Source of the DNA: Bacillota bacterium
Lineage (GTDB): Bacteria > Bacillota > Sulfobacillia > Sulfobacillales > Sulfobacillaceae
Reading direction: 5' to 3'
Assembly (NCBI GenBank): GCA_021820675.1
Contig: JAKADI010000038.1
Span: 1 to 9,045, forward strand
Length of the DNA stretch: 9,045 nt
The notes under the pieces were generated by a model. That model had not been told where the DNA came from and made no database searches. It saw nothing but the letters and a program-made list of their open reading frames with translations. Positions 1-7,160 of the stretch are shown here, piece after piece. The stretch's first letter is position 1. Every line of letters starts with the position of its first letter. Made by a program: the position numbers and the translations under genes.

Positions 1-1943
1 GGTTGTTATGGTCGGTGCTGTTCACCGTTCCTGTCTGGCTTGGAATGATTCCCATGATATTTGGAGTCGGCCCCAACTGGCTTGACAACCCCATCTTATT
101 AGCCGTGTTCGCCACCATAGTCGAGTGGGGTCCAGGTTGGGGTTTCATTCACCGTGCCTGGATGAATTTGCAGCATAAAAATGCCAATATGGATGTTTTA
201 GTGGCGACCGGCACCTTGGCCGCGTGGGGCCTGTCAATGTATGATTTGGTCGTTCATGGTCCCTTATATTTTGACGTATCCGCTACGGTCATCACCCTTA
301 TCCTCGTCGGAAAATATCTCGAAGCGGTCGCCAAAGGCCGAACCAGCCAGGCTATCCAGGAACTATTGGCATTGCGTCCTCACGAAACCCGGCGCCGAAC
401 AGCCTCAGGCGAGTGGGAAACGATCAGCGTCGATGCGGTTCGTCCCCAGGATCTATTACAGGTCTTAGCAGGCGAAAGATTTCCCGTTGACGGCCAGGTG
501 GTGTCCGGCCATGGCAGTGTCGACGAATCCATGTTAACCGGTGAACCGTTGCCCCAGGACAAAAAACCTGGTGACATAGTCTCGGCCGGAACTCTTAATG
601 GTTCCTCAACTCTGGAAATCCGTGCCGAACGCGTAGGCCAGGAAACAACCCTGGCCCACATCATCACAGCCGTCGAAGAGGCTCAAGCGACTAAGGCCCC
701 AGTTCAGCGCTTTGCCGACACCATTGCCAATGTGTTTGTTCCCGTCGTCATTGCCATTGCCATTCTGACCTTTGTGCTGTGGGGAATACTAACCGGGCAC
801 TGGCGACCGGCGTTGCTCGACGGCGTCGCCGTATTGGTGGTGGCTTGTCCATGCGCGCTGGGGTTGGCCACACCGACCGCGGTGATGGTGGGATCCGGCA
901 TTGGGGCCAAACGTGGCATCCTCTACCGCAACGGCGCTGCCTTGGAAACGGCAAGCCGCATTAATCTGGTGGCCTTTGACAAGACCGGCACTTTGACCCG
1001 TGGCAAACCCGATGTCCAGCAACTACTGGCCGCGGACGAATATACCCCTATCCAGTTGTTAGAGTGGGCAGCCGCCATTGAGCGGGAATCGACGCATCCT
1101 TTAGCTCAAGCCGTTTTGCGCAGCGCTAAACAGGAAGGCGCCATGAAGACGGTTGCCGAAGACGTTTACACAGAACCGGGGAAGGGTATGGTCGGATATA
1201 TTGACGACCAAGAAGTGGTGGTCGGTAATCTGGCGCTTATGGAAGAATACCACTTTTCCATTCCCCAGTCGTTCCAGCAAGACGTTCAGTCGTGGCATGA
1301 AAAGGGGGCAAGCGCTATCTGGGTTGGACACTCGGGCCAGTTGGCCGGCGTCATTATTGTGGCCGACCAGATCCGCGATGATGCCCCGGATACGATTGCC
1401 GCATTGCACAAGCGAGGAATTCAAGTCGCCCTGTTGACGGGGGATCAGAAGCCCGTCGCCCAGGCCATCCAGCAAACCTTGCACCTGGACCGGGCCTATG
1501 GCGGACTGCTACCCGACGAAAAATCCCGGATTATCAGCGCGTTGCGAACCGAAGGGTTCCGCGTCCTGATGGTAGGAGACGGGATCAATGACGCCCCGGC
1601 ATTAGCCACAGCCGACTTAGGCCTGGCAGTCGGTTCCGGGACCGATATCGCACTAGAAACCGCCGATATCGCCCTGTTGGCGCCTGAAATTTACGGAGTC
1701 ATCCGAGCGTTAACATTGGGCCATAAGACATTAGGAAAAATCCACCAAAATCTGTTTTGGTCCGCGATCTACAATGTGCTGATGATCCCCCTGGCGGCGT
1801 TGGGGATCATTACACCGGTATTAGCCGGCGCCGCGATGGCCCTCAGTTCCGTTTCCGTCGTATCCAACTCTCTCCTGTTAAAAACGGCCAAGCTTCCTGA
1901 CACCCCCCATTCGGCCGGAATACCGGAAGGAGGTGACCTTTAA
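1..1943 (+). CDS. copA: Copper-exporting P1B-type ATPase CopA, 5' truncated by window edge
   Basis: Pumps Cu+ out of the cytoplasm across the inner membrane using ATP. The frame is open from the left edge, so the real start and the N-terminal heavy-metal (HMA) domain lie outside; the visible 646 residues begin at about the first membrane helix. Seen in order (residues numbered from base 3): the actuator-domain TGE at 179-181; the metal-binding CPC in the membrane at 282-284; the phosphorylation motif DKTG with the acceptor Asp at 326; the nucleotide-domain HP at 365-366; and GDGINDAP at 525-532. The last two helices carry YN (590-591) and M612..SS (615-616), the residues that in the P1B-1 subgroup mark Cu+ rather than Zn/Cd transport. 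Intact to the TAA at 1941-1943. A YHS-domain gene starts 2 bases after the stop, indicating one transcript. Family assignment is very secure; the Cu+ specificity rests on the helix motifs. Confidence 0.96.
   Translation, partial: LLWSVLFTVPVWLGMIPMIFGVGPNWLDNPILLAVFATIVEWGPGWGFIHRAWMNLQHKNANMDVLVATGTLAAWGLSMYDLVVHGPLYFDVSATVITLILVGKYLEAVAKGRTSQAIQELLALRPHETRRRTASGEWETISVDAVRPQDLLQVLAGERFPVDGQVVSGHGSVDESMLTGEPLPQDKKPGDIVSAGTLNGSSTLEIRAERVGQETTLAHIITAVEEAQATKAPVQRFADTIANVFVPVVIAIAILTFVLWGILTGHWRPALLDGVAVLVVACPCALGLATPTAVMVGSGIGAKRGILYRNGAALETASRINLVAFDKTGTLTRGKPDVQQLLAADEYTPIQLLEWAAAIERESTHPLAQAVLRSAKQEGAMKTVAEDVYTEPGKGMVGYIDDQEVVVGNLALMEEYHFSIPQSFQQDVQSWHEKGASAIWVGHSGQLAGVIIVADQIRDDAPDTIAALHKRGIQVALLTGDQKPVAQAIQQTLHLDRAYGGLLPDEKSRIISALRTEGFRVLMVGDGINDAPALATADLGLAVGSGTDIALETADIALLAPEIYGVIRALTLGHKTLGKIHQNLFWSAIYNVLMIPLAALGIITPVLAGAAMALSSVSVVSNSLLLKTAKLPDTPHSAGIPEGGDL
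1927..1936 (+). promoter_or_regulatory. Strong ribosome binding site for the YHS gene
   Basis: AAGGAGGTGA, a near-perfect match to the 16S rRNA anti-Shine-Dalgarno end, lies inside the last codons of copA and 9 bases before the ATG at 1946. It fixes the start of the very small downstream gene and is good evidence that the gene is translated. Confidence 0.9.
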
Positions 1944-1945
1944 GC

Positions 1946-2098
1946 ATGGCCAAAGCCGTCGACGTCGTCTGCCAAATGAATCTAGACATTACGGAAAACA
2001 CCCCATATGTCGATTATCAAGATCAGCGCTATTATTTTTGTTGTACCGGATGCGCTAAAGCTTTTGAACAAAATCCCGATCCATTCATTAAGCCTTGA
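1946..2098 (+). CDS. Small YHS-domain metal-binding protein (50 aa)
   Basis: A stand-alone 50-residue YHS-type domain. The first half has C9-Q-M11, corresponding to the family's C-G-M. The second half has YYFCC (29-33) followed by C36 and F40, then NPDPF, matching the family pattern YYFC..xC...F...P..Y. Such Cys-rich domains bind metal and are often fused to, or encoded next to, Cu+ ATPases. Here the gene sits 2 bases after copA, has an excellent ribosome binding site, and is followed by a terminator, so it is the last gene of a copper operon. A role as a copper chaperone or a metal-delivery/sensing partner of the ATPase is inferred from context. No signal peptide, so it should be cytoplasmic. 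One deviation: the usual Gly between the first Cys and Met is Gln. Confidence 0.88.
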   Translation: MAKAVDVVCQMNLDITENTPYVDYQDQRYYFCCTGCAKAFEQNPDPFIKP

Positions 2099-2119
2099 GC
2101 AGCGTCACGTTCTAAATGT

Positions 2120-2150
2120 TCCGGGTATGCGGGACACATACCCGGATTTT
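2120..2150 (+). terminator. Intrinsic terminator of the copA-YHS operon
   Basis: A perfect 10-bp stem, TCCGGGTATG (2120-2129) pairing with CATACCCGGA (2137-2146), encloses a 7-base loop and is followed directly by TTTTAT. It lies 22 bases after the stop of the YHS gene. Confidence 0.9.
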
Positions 2151-2151
2151 A

Positions 2152-2937
2152 TAACTGTATAACCCCAAGACTAAAACCCTAAAAATCGGAAGGCACTCCC
2201 CCTTGCGCTCAATGCACACTTGATAGAGATACTTTATCCCGCAACGATTTTTGGTGTGTTCACTTTATTTGGGCATGACATCAGTCCTAATATCACACCT
2301 CCCATATCAGGGCCCAAACCTGCAATGATTAAACTACGCCTGACTTATGATAGTCTCCCATCTGCGGAGTGCTAATAAGTTTATATGAGGGATGAGGGCA
2401 TTTTAGACCGATTATGTTGCTGGATTTTCGCGGGGGGATTAGGGCACCGGCATTAGACCAGTTGGTTGGCTACGCTACTGCCACAGGGAATGGGGGCTCG
2501 ATCCGCACTGAGTCGACGAGTCGGTCCCCCACGTCCTACGGGGTCCGTTTACCTTCCCGGAAGAGGCGCTCCACCGAAAGATGCCAGGGACTGTTGCAAT
2601 GGTGGCGAGGGAAAATAATGATGATGAAGTGCCAGATTATCGCCTCCTCACGAGCACCTGGCAGATCCCCCCTCAGAAGGCTGCCCCTTTTGGGGACAGC
2701 CTTAACAGGGAGCATATACGGCAAGGGATTGCCTCTTTAACGTTCCCGCTTGTCAATTTCTTACGGGGACATTGCATTGTCTTGAGAGGTAAGAGCCCAC
2801 AAATCGCCGTACACTGGTCGGCGGCATGGCCAAAAGAGATTAAAGGACCGCCACACGGCACCTGTTGGACATTACCCGTGTCCATACAGCCCGCGACAAA
2901 TGAGACATAACGGGCTTGGCGCTACATGTTATGTTAT
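2152..2937. other. About 790 bp with no recognisable gene
   Basis: Lies between the copper operon terminator and the 3' end of the convergent bicupin gene. Several open frames of 60-110 codons exist on both strands, but none has a convincing ribosome binding site, hydrophobic or domain pattern, or family motif, and they overlap each other. A compact hairpin is at 2678-2702. Two looser 6-bp inverted repeats (2853-2858 with 2876-2881, and 2888-2893 with 2911-2916, each with a 17-base loop) lie just past the bicupin stop and may help end its transcript, though neither has a clear T tract. The region may be decayed sequence or hold an unannotated RNA. Confidence 0.5.
2678..2702. repeat. Strong hairpin in the gene-free stretch
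   Basis: AGGCTGCCCC, a TTTT loop, then GGGGACAGCCT: 10 base pairs with a single bulged A at 2696. No T run follows on the plus strand, and only a weak one on the minus strand, so this is not a classic terminator. It could be part of a structured RNA. Confidence 0.6.
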
Positions 2938-3915
2938 CTACCCCCGAGCCTTATTAGAAGAGGTAAACTGAATATCGAGAGTACGCAGATACGTTTGGAG
3001 ACCCGCATCTTGCACCGGCAAAATATAGGCGGTCTCCCTGGACTCGTTATAGTGGGCATGCCACATACCAGGCGGAGTGACAAATGCCTTTCCCGGCTCC
3101 CAATCGACCCGAATCGGATCGATGATTTCTTGTGTCCTAGGGTTGATGGTGGAACCGAGCAGCGTGTAAGTGCCCACTTTAGCGTCCACGACAAAGTCTA
3201 GCGCAACGGAGTTATGCCGGTGAGGCATCTGTATAGTGCCTGGCTCGATGAGTCCAAACATGGCCCATAACGTATGGGTCACGGTCTGAGTCTCGGGGAA
3301 ATTGGCGTGATTCAAGAGCACTGACACCCGGTTCCGATTATGGGCGTCTGGCGCCTTGGCCACACGCCGTAATTCGGCGCGAACCTGTTCGCTGGGGAAC
3401 AGTGTAGCCTCAAACCGAGGCACACTGGCTTTGACACCTAAATACTCGAGGAGCGGCTGGTCGATGACATAATACAGTGCGGCATCCATTTCAGCCACAT
3501 GGCGTGCCGTGCTCCCGCCAGGCAGGACAAAGAAATCTCCAGCTCGCCAGTCTAAGAAGCGCCCATCGAGTTCGGTGTGCCCCGCCCCTCGGATAACATA
3601 ATAGAGTTCACTGGTGGCATTTGGGTGAGTCACCACCTTCTCACCCGCATGAATGGTAACATAATGGGCCAATAACGCGGGACTGGTGGCTGGGTAAGCC
3701 ACATGCAATTCATCCGCCAAGTCCAATGGGATAATACGCGTGGGACCGCCTTGATACAGGCTGGCAGGAAACTCCCGTGCCGGAACCGGGCTAATAGTTC
3801 CACTTCCAATCGGGTCGGCGGCTTGGGAATATTCGAAGTACTGCGCATCGCGGGACCAGTTTTCATCGGCGATGCCCACGGTTAGCGTGGCATTCGGTAA
3901 GTTCGCGCCTTTCAT
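2938..3915 (-). CDS. Bicupin ring-cleavage dioxygenase, gentisate 1,2-dioxygenase-like
   Basis: 325 residues with two cupin barrels, the architecture and approximate length of gentisate / 1-hydroxy-2-naphthoate dioxygenases, which open hydroxylated aromatic rings with Fe(II) and O2 in the cytoplasm. First cupin (about 85-150): H97-P-N99 with E103 in motif 1, then GDFFVLPGG and H139 in motif 2. Second cupin (about 220-300): PHRH with H232 and H234 in motif 1, then W285-H-A-H288 in motif 2. The second barrel thus keeps a fuller His set, while the first has Asn at the second His position. AGGAGG lies 9 bases before the ATG (plus-strand 3925-3930). A LysR regulator is divergent, 110 bp away, as is usual for aromatic-degradation genes. 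The exact substrate cannot be told from sequence; another bicupin activity such as a quercetinase-like dioxygenase is possible. Confidence 0.72.
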   Translation of the reverse strand: MKGANLPNATLTVGIADENWSRDAQYFEYSQAADPIGSGTISPVPAREFPASLYQGGPTRIIPLDLADELHVAYPATSPALLAHYVTIHAGEKVVTHPNATSELYYVIRGAGHTELDGRFLDWRAGDFFVLPGGSTARHVAEMDAALYYVIDQPLLEYLGVKASVPRFEATLFPSEQVRAELRRVAKAPDAHNRNRVSVLLNHANFPETQTVTHTLWAMFGLIEPGTIQMPHRHNSVALDFVVDAKVGTYTLLGSTINPRTQEIIDPIRVDWEPGKAFVTPPGMWHAHYNESRETAYILPVQDAGLQTYLRTLDIQFTSSNKARG

Positions 3916-3936
3916 GAAATATCGCCTCCTAATGCC

Positions 3937-3966
3937 ATGCTATGATTCATTGGTCATATCGTCCAA
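3937..3966 (-). promoter_or_regulatory. Candidate promoter and dyad for the bicupin gene
   Basis: On the minus strand TTGGAC (3966-3961), an 18-base spacer, then TAGCAT (3942-3937) resemble weak -35 and -10 boxes. Within the spacer and touching the -10 is the dyad TATGA-N8-TCATA (3941-3958). Weak boxes with a dyad fit an activator-dependent LysR-controlled promoter. The call rests on pattern only. Confidence 0.35.
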
Positions 3967-3974
3967 TATTAAAA

Positions 3975-4004
3975 TTGATGTCTGTGATATGCTCATGCTA
4001 TCAT
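3975..4004 (+). promoter_or_regulatory. Candidate promoter of the LysR gene with overlapping T-N11-A operator
   Basis: TTGATG (3975-3980), 18 bases, then TATCAT (3999-4004; 5 of 6 match to the -10 consensus). The dyad TGATA-N9-TATCA (3985-4003) covers the -10 and contains a symmetric T-N11-A (T3988, A4000), the usual LysR-family core. Binding here would both repress the lysR gene and touch the divergent promoter region, the classic autoregulated arrangement. Confidence 0.42.
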
Positions 4005-4025
4005 TGCTTGTGGAGGACACTATCA

Positions 4026-4913
4026 ATGGAACTGCGCCAACTTCGGTACTTCATGGCAGTCGCCGACACGTTAAGTTTTCGGCAGGCTGCTAGTCGATTA
4101 CAAATGACTCAGCCGCCCCTGAGCCAACAAATCCGACTATTGGAACATGAACTCGGCGTCGCCTTATTTGACCGCTCGACACACCATGTACGGTTGACAG
4201 ACGTCGGTCACGTGTTTCATGAGCAGGTCCGATCGGTACTCGATCGACTCGATGTTGCCGTTCAAAGTGTCCATGATGAGGCGTTGGGCAGAACCGGAAC
4301 CATACAAGTCGGCTTTGTGGGTTCGGCGACTTATGATGTTCTTCCACGGGTCATGCGCCACACGCGTGCGGCGTTACCAGGCCTAAATGTCCATTTACAG
4401 CAACTGACCTCCGGGGAACAGATCACCGCATTGTTGGAAAGCCGCCTCGATGTTGGTTTTCTCCGTCCACCGGTGGATAACCATTCGATTTGTGTCCACA
4501 GCATTATGGAAAATCCGTATGTAGCTGCCATCCCCACTCAACATCCACTAGCTGAGAAGCAAACGGTCGAGGTCACCGACTTGCGTACTGTTGCGTTTGT
4601 CCTCCTGTCTCGGACCACATGGCCGGCGTTTTTCGATGGGATCATCGCAATCTGTCAAAATCATGGCCAATTCTCCCCTCACATCGTTCAAGAAGCGCCG
4701 GAATTTCAAACCATACTGGGATTGGTTGCCGCGGGGCTTGGTATTAGCATTGTACCGGCTGACGCCCAAAACTGGAATTCACAGCATGTCGTCTACCGTC
4801 CCTTGGGCGGACCCTGGCCGTTGGCCGCTATGATTCTCGCGTGGCACCACACGAACACACGACCCGCGGTCCTCCAATTTCTCAACCTGGCCCGCTCTTC
4901 CAAGGCACTTTAA
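4026..4913 (+). CDS. LysR-family transcriptional regulator, CatM/BenM-like
   Basis: 295 residues, the normal LysR length. The N-terminal winged helix-turn-helix occupies about 1-60, with F18..A21A22..L25..TQPPLSQQIR and LFDR(S) followed by VRLTDVG, all family hallmarks. The effector-binding domain begins near residue 90 (GTIQVGFVGSA) and is of the type found in CatM/BenM-like regulators of aromatic catabolism. The start at 4026 is chosen because GGAGG (4012-4016) sits 9 bases upstream and the protein then begins MELRQLRYF, the standard LysR opening; the frame stays open 28 codons further upstream, but that extension is atypical. Divergent from the bicupin dioxygenase, which is its likely target, induced by an aromatic acid or pathway intermediate (inferred). 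Confidence 0.95.
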   Translation: MELRQLRYFMAVADTLSFRQAASRLQMTQPPLSQQIRLLEHELGVALFDRSTHHVRLTDVGHVFHEQVRSVLDRLDVAVQSVHDEALGRTGTIQVGFVGSATYDVLPRVMRHTRAALPGLNVHLQQLTSGEQITALLESRLDVGFLRPPVDNHSICVHSIMENPYVAAIPTQHPLAEKQTVEVTDLRTVAFVLLSRTTWPAFFDGIIAICQNHGQFSPHIVQEAPEFQTILGLVAAGLGISIVPADAQNWNSQHVVYRPLGGPWPLAAMILAWHHTNTRPAVLQFLNLARSSKAL

Positions 4914-5212
4914 GATATTGGAAATCATTTTTAGCCCTTTGCGGTATTCTGACATACCCAATGCGGGACCAAGAGCAAGGCACATCACCGCAAAGACAAT
5001 ACGGGTTAAAATACCCGGTCAATTCCCGGACTGCATAATCGGCCGTGACGGGGTATTAGGCAAGAAAACCTGAACCATGAACCGCTCGCCTTCCCGATAA
5101 CTGAGCTCTAGTCATAAATGAGGGGAACACAACAAGAAACGCCGGTTCATCCCGTTCGGACGAAGAGTGCCAAACCCGTTCCCGCAATGCGTATTGGACG
5201 GGTAAAACACCA
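4914..5212. other. Convergent intergenic region with long inverted repeats
   Basis: Separates the LysR gene (plus) and arsC (minus), which converge. No gene is supported. CTTTGCGGT (4937-4945) pairs exactly with ACCGCAAAG (4987-4995) across 41 bases, and AATACCCGGTC (5010-5020) pairs with GACGGGGTATT (5047-5057) with one mismatch. Both are too widely spaced for ordinary terminators but could fold as a transcript end. A short minus-strand stretch near 4920-5005 would read as a hydrophobic peptide, but it has no start signal. Confidence 0.45.
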
Positions 5213-5644
5213 TTAATTTGCATCAGGCCGCAAGACATTTTGTGCAGATAAAAATCGTTTGATTTCATCTTTAATGCCGTCCCGAACGCGGCGAAAAGCG
5301 GCCATAATCTCTTCATCCGTGCCTTGCGCACGGGCCGGATCCTCGAACCCCCAGTGCAGACGGGTAACTTCCGGCGGTGTTATCGGGCAGTGATCACGCG
5401 CATCGCCACATAGCGTAATCACAAAATCGGCTTTGCGCAATCGTGCATAATCGATCAATTTTGACTGATGCTGTGATATGTCTATTCCCACTTCGGCCAT
5501 CGCCTGCACGGCTCGGGGATTAAGACCATGAACCTCAATTCCCGCACTTTCGACGTGAACACCACTTTTGGCTAAGTGCCGCGCAAACCCTTCTGCCATT
5601 TGTGAGCGGCATGAATTTCCCGTACAGAGAAAATAAATCACCAT
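5213..5644 (-). CDS. arsC: Arsenate reductase ArsC, thioredoxin-coupled type
   Basis: Reduces arsenate to arsenite in the cytoplasm, with thioredoxin regenerating the enzyme. 143 residues in the low-molecular-weight tyrosine phosphatase fold. The active-site P-loop is C7-TGNSC12-R13, the CX5R motif. The redox pair is C79 and C86 in a LCGDARDHC context, spaced like the Cys pair of Bacillus subtilis ArsC. The acid loop is D102-P103. ACTCCT on the plus strand (5652-5657) gives AGGAGT 7 bases before the ATG. No arsR, arsB or acr3 lies beside it in the window, so arsenite export must be encoded elsewhere. All catalytic residues are present, so it should be active. Confidence 0.94.
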   Translation of the reverse strand: MVIYFLCTGNSCRSQMAEGFARHLAKSGVHVESAGIEVHGLNPRAVQAMAEVGIDISQHQSKLIDYARLRKADFVITLCGDARDHCPITPPEVTRLHWGFEDPARAQGTDEEIMAAFRRVRDGIKDEIKRFLSAQNVLRPDAN

Positions 5645-5700
5645 ATCATGGACTCCTATTCTCTAAGCTAGTATCAGGCGTCTAGGCCTTTGGGTCACAC

Positions 5701-5729
5701 GTTATATTATCACATTACTATGTTGTTAT
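5701..5729 (-). promoter_or_regulatory. Candidate arsC promoter with dyad in the spacer
   Basis: Minus-strand ATAACA (5729-5724; 4 of 6), a 17-base spacer, then TATAAC (5706-5701; 5 of 6). The 12-bp dyad ACAT-AGTA-ATGT (5712-5723) occupies the spacer directly beside the -35, where an ArsR/SmtB-type repressor would block polymerase. The leader to the ATG would be about 50 bases. Repressor identity is inferred; no arsR is seen here. Confidence 0.4.
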
Positions 5730-5787
5730 GTCTTCGCCCAAATCTACCGACTCGCTTCTGTTACGGCAGAATACCCTCGTCGCATGA

Positions 5788-6036
5788 TTAAGGGTGAAGG
5801 AACTCCAGCCAAAAATCCATGGCGTGCATGGCAAGGTAGGCAATCCAAAACGCCGTTTCCCGCTGGGCTCCAATTCGCGTGACAGACCCTATGAAGGAAA
5901 TTGCCGCAACCAGTGCCCATGTTTCTGACCAATGAGGTATAACGGCCGCCATCATGCCAGGGATAAGAATAAGCACTGCAAATACATTTAATACGTGCGG
6001 ATTTCAAGAAGACGTGTTCGCGCCAAAGGTTGGCAT
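5788..6036 (-). pseudogene. Broken copy B of the 121-aa membrane protein
   Basis: Reads from an ATG at 6036-6034 and aligns with the intact protein at 6795-7160: both share PHWSETWAL, then IGSVT.IGA.RE and YLAM.A. Codon 11, TGG (Trp) in the intact copy, is TGA here. About 9-10 codons of the second membrane helix are missing, and the protein stops after FLHP, earlier than its paralogue. The frame is otherwise unbroken. A remnant could start downstream of the stop, but no good ribosome binding site is visible there. Confidence 0.8.
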
Positions 6037-6303
6037 GTCCTGAACCCCTCCCATTCACCGATAATCAACACCGTCTGTAATACGGATACAGCCCAATGAT
6101 CGATCGCAATACCAACCGATTCAAACGTCTTGCTCATAGGGGAAACGAATCGTTCCATCCTATGAAAACCTAGCGACACGCCCTAGCCGATCTGGGAATA
6201 GGTGTGTTGGAGGGTTTGAGTCATATCATGCACCATGCTTTGGCCCGACCGCGAATTAAACCGACCACGTCAAGTCCGGGAATAGCCAGCAGTCCTGCCA
6301 CTG
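5797..6303. repeat. Degenerate copy B of a tandem duplication
   Basis: Homologous over its length to 6896-7446, about 1.1 kb away in the same orientation. Offsets between matched points vary from about 1099 to 1143 bases, showing small indels. A well-conserved stretch is around 6090-6175 versus 7201-7280. It covers the tail of the hydrophobic protein, the 62-aa gene and most of the 121-aa gene. Confidence 0.85.
6034..6236 (-). pseudogene. Broken copy B of the 62-aa helical protein
   Basis: From the ATG at 6236-6234, 36 of the first 53 codons encode the same residue as the intact gene at 7157-7345, including GFH, KTFES and IDHW.VSVL. Codon 18 is TAG (6185-6183), where the intact copy has CGG (Arg). 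The 3' end has diverged: the frame no longer stops at the junction with the next gene but runs on to a TAA at 5988. The ATG of the following pseudogene is still found at the same relative place. Confidence 0.8.
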
Positions 6304-6319
6304 AGAGCTCTCCCAACAT
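6221..6319 (-). pseudogene. Fragment matching the tail of the hydrophobic protein
   Basis: Bases 6259-6303 encode SVAGLLAIPGLDVVG, which matches TIVAGLIAISEVDLLVG in the tail of the broken gene at 7355-7837. Homology fades upstream; 6331-6505 holds no frame I can support. The frame runs past the start of the following 62-aa copy to a TGA at 6221. It marks the upstream edge of the duplicated unit. Confidence 0.6.
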
Positions 6320-6505
6320 TCCCCCCACGAACTAACGTCATCGGCCGAGATCACTCAAGACCATGGCTCGGGAGAGGCGCGACTACACCTCTACCGCTAT
6401 GGCCCACGTCTTGATCACGCCGCCATTCGGCCATAGGTCAGCTTTACTTCGGTTGTGAAAGCTTGACCTGGTCACAGAACCTGTGCCGATCCATGCGTTC
6501 CCAAG

Positions 6506-6778
6506 CTAGAGCACCTTAAGGTAATCATCTTTTTGTGATTGTGACCAGAAAATTAAATTATAATCGTCTGGAATCCTCCTGCCGAGTTCGTCTTTCATAA
6601 AGAACGCTGGATGCCCCCACAGATGTTCTCCCAATCCAGCATAAATGCCGGACATGGACAAAAATATGATGAAACCCCACTTTAATTCAATGTACCAGCC
6701 TAATTTTTGAGCGGCATAAGTTACGGCGAAAATTAACCCTAGCACAAGAGACCGGTTCCTGATGATCTGCGAAGTCAT
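6506..6778 (-). CDS. Unknown small two-helix membrane protein (90 aa)
   Basis: Family not recognised. The start is well supported by GGAGG (plus-strand 6785-6789) 6 bases before the ATG. Two likely membrane helices are at about 10-28 and 35-53, followed by a charged soluble tail (about 60-90) rich in Asp, Lys, Trp and Tyr, with GEHLWGHPAFF just after the second helix. It begins 16 bases after the stop of the 121-aa membrane protein, so it is almost certainly co-transcribed. It lies between the intact and the decayed copies of the duplicated unit, and no second copy of it is evident. Function unknown; an inner-membrane accessory of the neighbouring T7SS-type small proteins is a guess from position only. 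Confidence 0.72.
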   Translation of the reverse strand: MTSQIIRNRSLVLGLIFAVTYAAQKLGWYIELKWGFIIFLSMSGIYAGLGEHLWGHPAFFMKDELGRRIPDDYNLIFWSQSQKDDYLKVL

Positions 6779-6794
6779 TTTCGCCCTCCGTCGA

Positions 6795-7160
6795 TCAAAA
6801 TACCGATAGATGGGTTGACGAAGGCGAATCGCGAGAAAAATTAAGGCAATGATAGATGAGGGGTTGCCACCAATTCGGTCCGACAGTGCGCCACAAAGGA
6901 ACTTCGCCTAAAAACCCAAACGCGTCCATGGCCAGGTAGAAAATCCAAATGGCGCTTTCCCGGGTGGCCCCAATTGGCGTCACCGATCCGATGATCGCGC
7001 TGACTGCGAGCACCACCACAAGCGATGCTGCAATCAGTGCCCAGGTTTCTGACCAATGGGGCATAAAAGCTGCCGCGATGCCAGGAAGAAGAAGTATCAC
7101 GGGGAATAGGTGTAATGCGCGCGGATTCCAAGGGGACGTATTTTTGCGAACGGTTGTCAT
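6795..7160 (-). CDS. Unknown small multi-helix membrane protein (121 aa)
   Basis: Family not recognised. The start is fixed by the ATGA overlap with the upstream 62-aa gene and by GGAGAGG 8 bases before it. Predicted helices lie at about 15-33, 41-60 and 68-84, with the conserved linker PHWSETW between the first two. The C-terminal 30 residues are polar and show no homology to copy B, so they may be altered. A degenerate paralogue lies at 5788-6036; residues kept in both copies (PHWSETWAL, IGSVT, YLAM) are likely the functional core. Probably translationally coupled to the 62-aa protein, suggesting they work as a pair. Confidence 0.75.
   Translation of the reverse strand: MTTVRKNTSPWNPRALHLFPVILLLPGIAAAFMPHWSETWALIAASLVVVLAVSAIIGSVTPIGATRESAIWIFYLAMDAFGFLGEVPLWRTVGPNWWQPLIYHCLNFSRDSPSSTHLSVF

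Noticed and set aside
2414..2910. Overlapping open frames of about 108 codons on the plus strand in the gene-free stretch.
   Set aside because: They overlap one another, lack ribosome binding sites, show mixed unnatural composition and match no motif I know.
4779..4988. Minus-strand frame with a short hydrophobic segment downstream of arsC, possibly the tail of an arsenite transporter.
   Set aside because: It largely overlaps the intact LysR gene in antisense, and the part outside it is too short and lacks any transporter motif.
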